Shown here: positions 1 through 5,546 of the stretch, piece after piece
Layout: every line of letters begins with the position of its first letter
Numbering within the stretch: position 1 is the stretch's first letter
Translations under genes and position numbers: made by a program
The notes under the pieces: model-generated
Databases searched by the model: none
Seen by the model: only the letters and a program-made list of their open reading frames with translations
What the model was told of the DNA's origin: nothing
NCBI GenBank assembly: GCA_023380955.1
Contig: JAMCTB010000098.1
Coordinates: forward strand, 1-19,623
Reading direction: 5' to 3'
DNA: 19,623 bases
From: Chloroflexota bacterium
Lineage (GTDB): Bacteria; Chloroflexota; UBA6077

Positions 1-90
1 CGAGCCCGATCCCGCTCCAACACGGCCGGACGGTGTGAGTCGGTATGTCTGCGTTTGCTCATACATAAGGATTGCTCATCCGCCCGCCTA

Positions 91-119
91 TTGACAACTC
101 TGTGCAGACCTTAACTTGT
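91..119 (+). promoter_or_regulatory. Possible promoter upstream of the first small ORF
   Basis: A perfect TTGACA -35 hexamer lies at 91-96. The best -10 at the right distance is only a weak match (ACTTGT or neighbouring registers around 111-121). The site is correctly placed about 35 bp before the ATG at 154. It is called on the -35 alone and may be chance. Confidence 0.3.
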
Positions 120-153
120 AAGGAATGGTCCAGGACCCGCCCCCACCGCATTT

Positions 154-360
154 ATGAGGGAGTGCTGGGCATTGAGTGGCGCTGAAATGGAAGAGCCGGA
201 CGAGGAAGAGTACGGTCTGATGATGGAGCTGGAACAGCTGGAGACCATCAAGGAGGAGATGGAGGAGCTGGGGGTTTCCAGTCTGGCCGAGGTGGAAGCC
301 AGGATGAAGGATCTGAACCAGAAGCTGGACGAGCTCCACCATCGAAACGGAGACCGCTGA
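154..360 (+). CDS. Small acidic coiled-coil protein, hypothetical
   Basis: I do not recognise this 68-aa protein. It is rich in Glu, Leu and Lys, with a heptad-like pattern from about residue 22 to 62 (segments such as LEQLETIKEEMEELG and EVEARMKDLNQKLDEL), so it is probably a helical coiled coil. It has no signal peptide or membrane span. The start is uncertain. ATG 154 lacks a Shine-Dalgarno, while an in-frame ATG at 187 (residue 12, MEEPDEEEYG) follows a weak GAGTGG at about the right distance and would give a 57-aa protein. The segment ELGVSSLAEVEARM looks like a real conserved helix-turn-helix-type linker between two helices rather than a shadow, and no competing opposite-strand gene is convincing. 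It could be a small structural or adaptor protein; no function can be assigned. Confidence 0.6.
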   Translation: MRECWALSGAEMEEPDEEEYGLMMELEQLETIKEEMEELGVSSLAEVEARMKDLNQKLDELHHRNGDR

Positions 361-418
361 TCGGCGCGCGTCGAGCCCGCCTGCCCGGCTTCTGATAGAA
401 GGAACTCGGGGAACCGGA

Positions 419-489
419 GGGGAACTCAGGAGAACTCGAGGGAGTGGGAACGGCTCCCCGGAGTCCCTCTGAGTTCTTTTGGGTTCTCC
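419..489. repeat. Imperfect long inverted repeat in the spacer before the TPR gene
   Basis: The arms at about 419-444 and 464-489 are imperfect reverse complements of roughly 25 nt, sharing AGAACTC/GAGTTCT and GAGGGA/TCCCTC blocks. GAACTC also recurs in direct orientation at 402, 422 and 432, and a further TTCTC/CAGGGAG segment follows to about 506. The rest of the 361-579 spacer shows no gene. The organisation looks like a decayed dispersed repeat; it could also fold as a terminator for the small ORF, but there is no U tract. Confidence 0.5.
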
Positions 490-579
490 GTAGTTCTCTC
501 AGGGAGTGGGTCCCGGGCCAGGTCGAGGGCGGAGCGGTGGAGATGGTGGCGCGAAGCTTGCGAAGCGTGGCCGCCCCTG

Positions 580-608
580 TTGAAACGGCAGGATGCTTAC
601 GGTAAAAT
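580..608 (+). promoter_or_regulatory. Sigma-70-type promoter of the TPR gene
   Basis: TTGAAA at 580-585 is separated by exactly 17 bp from TAAAAT at 603-608. Both hexamers match the consensus at five of six positions. Transcription would start near 615, giving a leader of about 40 nt containing the AAGGAGG ribosome binding site at 635-641. Confidence 0.75.
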
Positions 609-653
609 GCCCCAGCCCTGCAACAGACGGGCGTAAGGAGGAACGGACCAAAC

Positions 654-1469
654 ATGGCAACCTTCCCTGAGGAACGGCTCAGAGCAAAGCGGCAGTTGAC
701 CGAGCGGGCGATATCGCTCGCCATGGCCAGCCGTTGGGAGGAGGCCGCGGCGGTGAACCGCGAGCTGCTGGTCCTGTTTCCGGAAGATGTCGATGCTCAC
801 AACAGGCTGGGCAAGGCGCTCACCGAGCTGGGTCGAGTCGAGGAAGCGAGGACAGCTTACAGCCGCGCCGCCGCACTGGATCCGACCAACGTCATCGCCA
901 TGAAGAACCTGCAAAGGCTCTCCAAGCTGGCTGCGGAGCCGCCCGCGGCTCCGACCCCGACCCGGGTGGACCCTACCCTTTTCATCGAGGAGAGCGGGAA
1001 GACCACCATTACCCCCCTGCTGAACACCGCTGGCTCCGATGTTCTGGCGAAGATGACCGCCGGCGATCTGTTGGAACTCCAGCCTGGCGACTATAAGGTC
1101 CAGGTGGTGACCCCAGAGGGGGAGATGGTGGGCCAGGTCGAGCCGAAGCTGGCCAAACGACTGCTGACACTGCTGGAGGGTGGCAACCGCTACCAGACGG
1201 CGGTCACCAGCGTGGACGATCAGACGGTCAAGGTGATCATCCGGGAGGTGTACCGGAGCCCCCGTATGGCGGGCAAGGTTTCCTTCCCGTCGAAGGCCCC
1301 GGCTGAGGTCTTCCGCGGATACATCAAAGACAGCGTGCTCAAGTACGATCTGGACGACGAAGAGGACCTGCTGGAGGAGTCCGAGGATGGCATCGAGGCT
1401 ACCGGCGAATCGGATCTTGGCATCGAAGAGCCGGACATCGCCGAGGACCCCGAGCTGCCTGAAGATTAG
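654..1469 (+). CDS. Tetratricopeptide-repeat protein with acidic C-terminal tail
   Basis: This is a 271-aa cytoplasmic protein. Residues about 16-90 form at least two TPR-like helical hairpins (signature stretches RWEEAAAVNRELLVLFPEDV and LGRVEEARTAYSRAAALDP, with G/A/P at TPR positions). A Pro/Ala/Thr linker follows at about 98-108. Residues 110-225 form a separate uncharacterised domain, and the C-terminus from about 230 is strongly acidic (DDEEDLLEESEDG). TPRs usually act as protein-binding scaffolds; the partner cannot be told from the sequence. ATG 654 has an AAGGAGG 12 nt upstream and follows a good promoter. The stop codon lies inside the left 9-bp target duplication of the neighbouring MITE-like element, so the insertion left the reading frame intact. 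No signal peptide is visible. Confidence 0.88.
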   Translation: MATFPEERLRAKRQLTERAISLAMASRWEEAAAVNRELLVLFPEDVDAHNRLGKALTELGRVEEARTAYSRAAALDPTNVIAMKNLQRLSKLAAEPPAAPTPTRVDPTLFIEESGKTTITPLLNTAGSDVLAKMTAGDLLELQPGDYKVQVVTPEGEMVGQVEPKLAKRLLTLLEGGNRYQTAVTSVDDQTVKVIIREVYRSPRMAGKVSFPSKAPAEVFRGYIKDSVLKYDLDDEEDLLEESEDGIEATGESDLGIEEPDIAEDPELPED

Positions 1470-1617
1470 CGACGGGTGCCCGTCACGTTTCCGGGAAACC
1501 CTTGAGCTGGCTGTAGCCGTTCCTCCCGGAGCCCGCTGACTAGCTCACGCCCATTTGCCGCTTTTCGCCCTACAGGCTGGCGGCCACCCGGAAACGTGAC
1601 GGGCACCCATTAGCGAC
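1465..1617. mobile_element. MITE-like insertion, 135 bp, 22-bp TIRs, 9-bp target duplication
   Basis: The element spans 1474-1608. Its ends, GGGTGCCCGT...TTTCCGGG (1474-1495) and CCCGGAAACG...GGGCACCC (1587-1608), are perfect 22-nt reverse complements. It is flanked by identical 9-bp direct repeats ATTAGCGAC at 1465-1473 and 1609-1617. The 91-bp interior has no coding capacity; short subterminal CTGTAG/CTACAG inverted sequences are present. Matched inverted ends plus a target duplication are the hallmark of a DNA-transposon insertion mobilised in trans. Nine-bp duplications are known for several IS families such as IS1 and IS4, but I cannot assign a family. The left duplication contains the TPR gene's TAG stop. 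As RNA, the element could also fold into a strong hairpin and act as a terminator. Confidence 0.88.
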
Positions 1618-1624
1618 CAGCGAG

Positions 1625-1653
1625 TTGACGTGCGGGCGGCCGCCTGCTACTAT
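1625..1653 (+). promoter_or_regulatory. Strong sigma-70 promoter upstream of the birA leader
   Basis: TTGACG at 1625-1630, a 17-bp spacer, then TACTAT at 1648-1653. Transcription should start near 1659-1661, placing the Shine-Dalgarno at 1667 within about ten nucleotides of the RNA 5' end. It begins just 8 bp downstream of the right-hand target duplication of the MITE-like element. Confidence 0.75.
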
Positions 1654-1682
1654 TCCACCAGCCATGAAAGGAGGTGATGCGA

Positions 1683-1754
1683 ATGGGTTGTGATAGTCCT
1701 AGTGCGACGGCGCACCTGGTTCGCATCCCTCGTGGGCTGGAGGTCGGGCGCTAA
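1683..1754 (+). CDS. Candidate 23-aa leader peptide upstream of birA
   Basis: ATG 1683 opens a 23-codon frame (begins MGCDSPSATAH, ends GLEVGR) closed by TAA. Its Shine-Dalgarno AAAGGAGGTGAT (1667-1678) is complementary to the last 12 nt of a standard 16S rRNA tail, with GGAGG 8 nt from the ATG, which is exceptionally strong. A near-consensus promoter lies just upstream. The product has no membrane span or recognisable domain. The start codon lies at the edge of a possible 8-bp stem (1676-1683 with 1720-1727), suggesting translation is conditional. An alternative nine-codon frame beginning at ATG 1664 overlaps it. It may act through its translation (attenuation) or be a genuine small protein. 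Confidence 0.5.
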   Translation: MGCDSPSATAHLVRIPRGLEVGR

Positions 1755-1819
1755 CGGCGTCTGCTTCTCGCCCGCGGGGCGTGCAGTGACCGAATCCTAG
1801 GCGCGTCGCGCTTGGGGAG

Positions 1820-1854
1820 GATAGCCAGAGGGAGATCATCTCCTTCTGGCTATC
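1820..1854 (+). terminator. 17-bp hairpin before birA, attenuator or terminator
   Basis: GATAGCCAGAGGGAGAT (1820-1836) and ATCTCCTTCTGGCTATC (1838-1854) are reverse complements over 17 positions, the single exception being a G-U pair in RNA. A partly U-rich AGTTTATT follows at 1855-1862, and birA starts 20 nt after the stem. This could terminate the leader transcript, attenuate birA, or act on translation. The U tract is imperfect, so Rho-independent activity is only probable. Confidence 0.6.
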
Positions 1855-1874
1855 AGTTTATTGGGGGTGACGTG

Positions 1875-2627
1875 ATGTCGCAGGAAGAGGAGTTCCTCGC
1901 GCCGCCCGGTTGGGTGGTGCGCTACACGGCGGAGACGGGCTCCACCAACGACCTTGCCCGACGGGCCGGGGAAGCGGGTGCCACCGAGAAGACCCTCTTC
2001 GTGACGGACCACCAGACCGAGGGTCGGGGCCGGAGGGGCAGAGACTGGCTGGAGGTGCCCGGCAGCGGGCTCCTCTTCTCCCTGCTCTTCCAGCGACATC
2101 AGTCCCAACCCTTCCTGCTGACCATGGTCTGCTCCGTCGCCGCCTGCGAGGCCATCGAGAAGCTGGCTCCCCTTCGCGCCGAGATCAAGTGGCCCAACGA
2201 CCTGATGGTGAACGGCCGGAAGCTGGGGGGGGTGCTGACGGAGGTGAACTGGTCGCCGGGCCATCCCTTCGCCGTGGTGGGGATGGGAATCAACGTGAAC
2301 CTCGATCGCTCCACGGTTCCCGGTGTCCCCGACAACGCCACCAGTCTGCTGCGGGAAACGGGCCGGCAGCTCTCACGGCAGCGGCTGCTATACGAGATCC
2401 TGCTCCACCTGGACGCCCTTCTGGCCCTGGATCTTCGCCAGTTGGAGCCCGTCGCCCGGGAGCGGTGGGCCTCGCGACTGTGGCGGCGATCCCAGAAGGT
2501 GGTGGTTGCCGAGGGCAACCAGCAGCTGGAGGGCACCTTCGAGGACGTGGCCGAGGACGGGGCGCTGCTGCTTCGGCTGGCCGACGGCACCCTCGAGGCC
2601 GTGCGAGTCGGCGACCTGGTGATCTAG
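1875..2627 (+). CDS. birA: Biotin-[acetyl-CoA-carboxylase] ligase, group I (no HTH)
   Basis: This enzyme activates biotin with ATP and transfers it to the lysine of biotin carboxyl carrier domains of biotin-dependent carboxylases in the cytoplasm. With ATG 1875 the protein has 250 aa. The catalytic signatures are in order: GSTN (22-25), GRGRRGR biotinyl-AMP loop (50-56), KWPND (105-109), KLGGVLTE (116-123) and GMGINVN (136-142), followed by the small C-terminal SH3-like domain. The N-terminal winged helix of E. coli BirA is absent, so it cannot repress its own promoter as group II enzymes do. ATG 1875 is chosen because GGGGGTGA lies 5 nt upstream and the frame before it runs through the hairpin; GTG 1872 is an alternative. 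The gene converges on the PAS kinase with only 7 bp between stop codons. Confidence 0.95.
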   Translation: MSQEEEFLAPPGWVVRYTAETGSTNDLARRAGEAGATEKTLFVTDHQTEGRGRRGRDWLEVPGSGLLFSLLFQRHQSQPFLLTMVCSVAACEAIEKLAPLRAEIKWPNDLMVNGRKLGGVLTEVNWSPGHPFAVVGMGINVNLDRSTVPGVPDNATSLLRETGRQLSRQRLLYEILLHLDALLALDLRQLEPVARERWASRLWRRSQKVVVAEGNQQLEGTFEDVAEDGALLLRLADGTLEAVRVGDLVI

Positions 2628-2634
2628 CGGGCGG

Positions 2635-3705
2635 TTACGGTCCGAGGGCCACGGGCAGGGTGAAGCTGAAGCTGCTCCCCCTGCCCACCTCGCTCTCGGC
2701 CCATATGCGCCCGCCGTGGGCCTCTACCAGCATCCTGGTGATGTACAGCCCCAGCCCCAGCCCCTCTGCCTTCCTGGTTCGTTGGGCGCGGTAGAAGCGA
2801 TCGAAGATGTGGGGCAGCTCTCTGGGGGCTATCCCCGCGCCCCGATCGACCACCGAGATCCTCACGTCGCCCTCCCCCACCTCTGCCCTCACCAGCACCT
2901 CGCTTCCCGGTGGAGAGTACTTGATGGCATTGGTGAGCAGGTTGGTCATGACGCGATCCAAGCAGATCTGATCGGCCATCACCGGGGGTAGCTCCTCGGG
3001 AAGCTCCGCCGCTATCTGCTCCCCCTGGCCGGACTGATTGAGCCGCTCCTTCAGGCTGTGGATGAAGGAGCGCAAGTCGGTGGGCAGACGCCGGAGCTGC
3101 AGGGACCCGGACTCCACGCGATCCGTGTCCACCAGGTCCTGGAGCATGGCATTCATCCGCTTCGCGCCGTTGTAGATCGACTCGACGCTGCTCTGCACCC
3201 GCTGGGGCAGGTTCGGGAGCCGTTGGATTATCTGGGCGTGGCCCAGGATCGTCGTCAGGGGGGCCCGCAGGTCGTGGGAGATGAGGGCCAGGTACTCCTG
3301 CCGGAACTGCTCCGCCTGCCGGCGTCCGGTGATGTCGGTGAAGGTCACGACGGCTCCCCTCACCGCGTCTCCGTCGATGATGGGATGGGCCGAGTACTCC
3401 ACCGGGAAGCAGCTGCCATCTCGACGCCACAACAGCTCGTCGTCGACGCGAATGCCCTGCATCAGCCGAAGGGATCGGAAGAGGGGGCACCGTGACACAG
3501 GGTAGGGGGTCTCGTCCTTGTGGGTGTGGTGCATCAGGTCGTGCATCCTCTTGCCCACCAGCTCCTCGGGCTCGTATCCCAGCATCTTTGCTGCAGAGCG
3601 ATTGACGAAGGTGCAGCAGCCCCGCAGGTCCACGCCGAAAATGCCCTGGTCGGTGGACTCCAGCAGCAGCCGCGGGTAGTTGGCAAAAGGGTATTCGTCC
3701 TTCAT
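2635..3705 (-). CDS. PAS-domain sensor histidine kinase, soluble
   Basis: This is a 356-aa kinase with no membrane segment, so it probably senses an intracellular signal. Residues 8-130 form a PAS fold with a cysteine-containing loop ([18 protein letters not shown], 59-76) of a type common in PAS kinases. The dimerisation helix carries the H box SHDLRAPL with phospho-acceptor His144. The HATPase_c domain has an N box with Asn259 ([10 protein letters not shown]), a G1 box DRGAGI (287-292), an F box (IFDRFYR) and a G2 box (GLGLGLYI). ATG 3705 follows a modest GGAAAG 8 nt upstream. No response regulator is adjacent on this strand. The upstream minus-strand neighbour is a MarR regulator 316 bp away, so the kinase is an orphan within the window; its partner cannot be named. 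Confidence 0.93.
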   Translation of the reverse strand: MKDEYPFANYPRLLLESTDQGIFGVDLRGCCTFVNRSAAKMLGYEPEELVGKRMHDLMHHTHKDETPYPVSRCPLFRSLRLMQGIRVDDELLWRRDGSCFPVEYSAHPIIDGDAVRGAVVTFTDITGRRQAEQFRQEYLALISHDLRAPLTTILGHAQIIQRLPNLPQRVQSSVESIYNGAKRMNAMLQDLVDTDRVESGSLQLRRLPTDLRSFIHSLKERLNQSGQGEQIAAELPEELPPVMADQICLDRVMTNLLTNAIKYSPPGSEVLVRAEVGEGDVRISVVDRGAGIAPRELPHIFDRFYRAQRTRKAEGLGLGLYITRMLVEAHGGRIWAESEVGRGSSFSFTLPVALGP

Positions 3706-4021
3706 CGAGCCATCTTTCCGATGTGGACCGCGCGCCCTTTCATGGGGTCGTGAGCGTCAGGCTCCCTCCATCTGGTCGCCGACCCGGTGGCCTCCGATGG
3801 GTCGGCGGGTAGGAAAGAGACACGGGGATGTGCAGCAAGTATTGCGCCACCGGGATGTTCCAGAGGACTCGAGTGAAAGGTAGGGCCAGGCGTTCCGCCG
3901 TGGCTACCCGCCACCTCGAAACCGCTCTCGGCGGCGTTGGTGAAGCCTCCGGAGATCGCCCGTCCGCGATGAGCGGCACGGCGTCGAGCGGGACGCAGCC
4001 GTTCGGCACATCATTCTTCGG
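3706..4021. other. Spacer between marR and the PAS kinase; no convincing gene
   Basis: This 316-bp stretch holds open frames on both strands but none has a ribosome binding site or protein-like composition. A 7-bp inverted repeat CCGACCC/GGGTCGG (3779-3785/3799-3805) could form a hairpin in the transcript leading into the kinase gene. I see no clear promoter, so read-through from marR or a poorly matched promoter is possible. Confidence 0.5.
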
Positions 4022-4561
4022 TCAGCCGGTGTGGGAGGGGGCAGTCCTCTGGAAGCTCGCCCCCAGGGGCCGGTGAAGGGAGTTGGAGAGCTGGGCGATC
4101 TCCTGGGCCACATCCTTCTCTGCCATCTGGTTGGCCAACTCCCGCAGCAGGGCCAGCAATCTGCGGCCCTTCTCCTCGCCCATGCTCTCCAGGCTCCTGA
4201 CCAGGGTGTCGTCCTCGTCCACCAGTGGAACCCCGGCCAGTGCGCCGGCACCCTGCTCGGTCAGCGACAGTGGGGTGCGACGGCGATCGTGAGGGTCCCT
4301 CCCCCGCTTCACCAGCCCCTTGCGCTCCAGGGTGTCCACCACGGGCACCAGGGTGGCGGGCGTCAGCCGCATGGTGCGGCTCAACTCGCTGATGGTTTGC
4401 GCCTGCCGGCTCAGCAGCTGCATGACGCCGAAGGGGAGGGCGCCCACGGCGAGGCCACGAGCCTCGAGCCGCCGCTCCAGATCTGCCCTGGACAGCTTGG
4501 TCACCAGACCGGTCAGGGCTCGGATCTGCAGCGCCACGGGGTAGATCTCCTCGTCGCTCAC
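4022..4561 (-). CDS. MarR-family transcriptional regulator
   Basis: This is a 179-aa winged-helix repressor-type protein. Residues about 5-35 are the N-terminal dimerisation helix. The wHTH follows with a recognition region SELSRTMRLTPATLVPVVDTLERKGLV and the family wing signature RGRDPHDRRRTPLSLTEQG. Long C-terminal helices (about 120-165) complete the dimer interface. MarR proteins bind palindromes near their own promoters and release them on ligand binding. GTG 4561 is chosen as start because GGGGAGG lies 6 nt upstream; the in-frame GTG at 4567 would abut that Shine-Dalgarno with no spacer. The gene is divergent from purQ, with palindromes in between, so autoregulation is likely and an effect on the purine operon is possible. 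The ligand is unknown. Confidence 0.92.
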   Translation of the reverse strand: MSDEEIYPVALQIRALTGLVTKLSRADLERRLEARGLAVGALPFGVMQLLSRQAQTISELSRTMRLTPATLVPVVDTLERKGLVKRGRDPHDRRRTPLSLTEQGAGALAGVPLVDEDDTLVRSLESMGEEKGRRLLALLRELANQMAEKDVAQEIAQLSNSLHRPLGASFQRTAPSHTG

Positions 4562-4587
4562 GGCCACCCTCCCCTATATTTGGGTAC

Positions 4588-4618
4588 CTAATCATTAGTG
4601 CACGAAGTGTACTCGAGT
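4588..4618. promoter_or_regulatory. Palindromes upstream of marR, probable operator
   Basis: A perfect 11-bp palindrome CTAATCATTAG lies at 4588-4598. It overlaps a second imperfect one, AGTGCAC-GAA-GTGTACT (4597-4613), which in turn abuts ACTCGAGT (4611-4618). They lie 27-57 bp before the marR start, where a core promoter should be, and about 90-120 bp before the purQ -10. AT-rich palindromes of this kind are typical MarR sites; binding is inferred. Confidence 0.5.
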
Positions 4619-4704
4619 CTGGAGGGTCGGTCAAGAGGACGACCGCAGGAGCAACGTTGCTGGGCTAACCCGCGGATTTCGTATGGCAGCAACCTCTATC
4701 CGTG

Positions 4705-4713
4705 TGTTAGAAT
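4705..4713 (+). promoter_or_regulatory. Extended -10 promoter of the purine operon
   Basis: TGT-TAGAAT (4705-4713) is an extended -10 element with a five-of-six -10 hexamer. The -35 region is poor (ATGGCA at 4683-4688 with a long spacer), which is acceptable for extended -10 promoters. The leader to the TTG start at 4755 is only about 35 nt, too short for a purine riboswitch, and none of the known aptamer features is present. Confidence 0.5.
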
Positions 4714-4754
4714 TGCCCCATCTGAAACGCGTCTAGCCGCCGAGGAGGCCCCCT

Positions 4755-5546
4755 TTGAAATTCGGCGTGATAGTGTTCCCTGGCACCAACTGCGACAGGG
4801 ACACCTACCACGTGATCGACACCGTCTTCGGCCAGCCGGTGGAGTACATCTGGCACGAGGACACGGACCTCTCCCCCTACGACTGCATCCTTCTTCCGGG
4901 TGGTTTCGCCTACGGGGATTACCTGCGAGCGGGGGCTATTGCCCGCTTTTCCCCGGTGATGCGTTCGGTGGAGCGGTTTGCCCGCGGCGACGGGCTGGTG
5001 CTGGGGATCTGCAACGGTTTCCAGGTGCTACTGGAGGCTGGCCTGCTGCCCGGCGCCATGCTGCGCAACGACCACCTCCAGTTCCGCTGTTCCTGGGTCC
5101 ACGTGCGGGTGGAATCCACCGATTCCCCGTTCACCTCGGCCTGCGAGACGGGGCAGGTACTCAAGTTACCGATAGCCCATCAAGAGGGAAGCTACTACGC
5201 GCCGGAGGATCTGCTGGAGCAACTGGAACGCCGCTCGCAGATCCTTCTTCGCTACTGCGACCCCGACGGACGGGTGACCCGGGAGTCGAACCCCAACGGC
5301 TCCCTGTGGAACGTTGCCGGCCTCTGCAACGAGGGGCGCAACGTCTTCGGCCTCATGCCCCACCCGGAGCGCTGCTGCGAGGCGATCCTCGGGGGCACCG
5401 ACGGGTCGTACGTCTTCCGATCCATCCTGGGTTTGAAGCCGGTTGGATCAGCCCTCACCCCGACCCTCTCCCAGAGGGAGAGGGGGAGCACTCAGCACTC
5501 AGGGCTCAGGACTCAGAACACAGAACCGACCCGGGAGCACAACTGA
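4755..5546 (+). CDS. purQ: Phosphoribosylformylglycinamidine synthase subunit PurQ (glutaminase)
   Basis: PurQ is the class I glutamine amidotransferase that hydrolyses glutamine and passes ammonia to PurL for FGAR to FGAM conversion. The N-terminus [10 protein letters not shown], the nucleophile Cys86 in GICNGFQVL, and His203/Glu205 in PHPER form the expected catalytic triad. TTG 4755 is the start: it has GAGGAGG 6 nt upstream and begins exactly at the family's N-terminus. The protein has 263 aa; bacterial PurQ is usually about 225. The excess is the last 35 or so residues (from about 229), which are encoded by a dispersed hairpin repeat and a heptamer array (5447-5529). The stop overlaps the purL start by one base (TGATG), so translation is coupled. 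No purS is found upstream. Confidence 0.96.
   Translation: MKFGVIVFPGTNCDRDTYHVIDTVFGQPVEYIWHEDTDLSPYDCILLPGGFAYGDYLRAGAIARFSPVMRSVERFARGDGLVLGICNGFQVLLEAGLLPGAMLRNDHLQFRCSWVHVRVESTDSPFTSACETGQVLKLPIAHQEGSYYAPEDLLEQLERRSQILLRYCDPDGRVTRESNPNGSLWNVAGLCNEGRNVFGLMPHPERCCEAILGGTDGSYVFRSILGLKPVGSALTPTLSQRERGSTQHSGLRTQNTEPTREHN
5447..5529. repeat. Composite repeat absorbed into the purQ 3' end
   Basis: A 40-bp unit (5447-5486) contains the 9-bp hairpin CCCTCTCCC-AGA-GGGAGAGGG and is identical to 9362-9401 in purM. It is followed by six degenerate 7-bp units (5488-5529): GCACTCA twice, then GGGCTCA, GGACTCA, GAACACA, GAACCGA. Here the hairpin unit is read as [11 protein letters not shown]. Confidence 0.9.

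Larger units (their letters stand above)
1660..1854 (+). promoter_or_regulatory. Structured leader RNA of birA (sORF plus attenuator-like hairpins)
   Basis: About 195 nt lie between the predicted start site and the end of a strong hairpin. GATGCGAA (1676-1683) can pair with TTCGCATC (1720-1727), covering the spacer and first base of the sORF start codon and the end of its Shine-Dalgarno. GTGCG/CGCAC (1702-1706/1711-1715) forms a hairpin inside that stem, and CGCCC/GGGCG (1769-1781) is another. The hexamer TCCTAG occurs twice (1696, 1794), each followed by a GC-rich stem. I do not recognise a known riboswitch class. It could be a cis-regulatory leader, or a discrete small RNA/mRNA bounded by its own promoter and terminator. 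Confidence 0.5.

Noticed and set aside
1664..1693. Nine-codon frame ATG AAA GGA GGT...TGA in the birA leader
   Set aside because: Its start is only a few bases from the predicted RNA 5' end and its codons are the Shine-Dalgarno itself; the 1683 frame is the better candidate.
3740..4009. 89-codon minus-strand frame between marR and the PAS kinase
   Set aside because: There is no ribosome binding site, the composition is Pro/Arg/Thr-rich, and several other frames are equally open here.
4714..4754. Possible purine or PRPP riboswitch before purQ
   Set aside because: The leader is about 35 nt, far too short for known purine-related aptamers, and no conserved core is visible.
5488..5529. CRISPR-like array in the heptamer region of purQ
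   Set aside because: Units are 7 bp with no spacers; it is a degenerate microsatellite, not a CRISPR.
4598..5545. Long upstream extension of the purL reading frame (total 1068 codons from 4598)
   Set aside because: It overlaps purQ in another frame, has no family similarity before residue [11 protein letters not shown], and the purL start at 5546 overlaps the purQ stop as expected.
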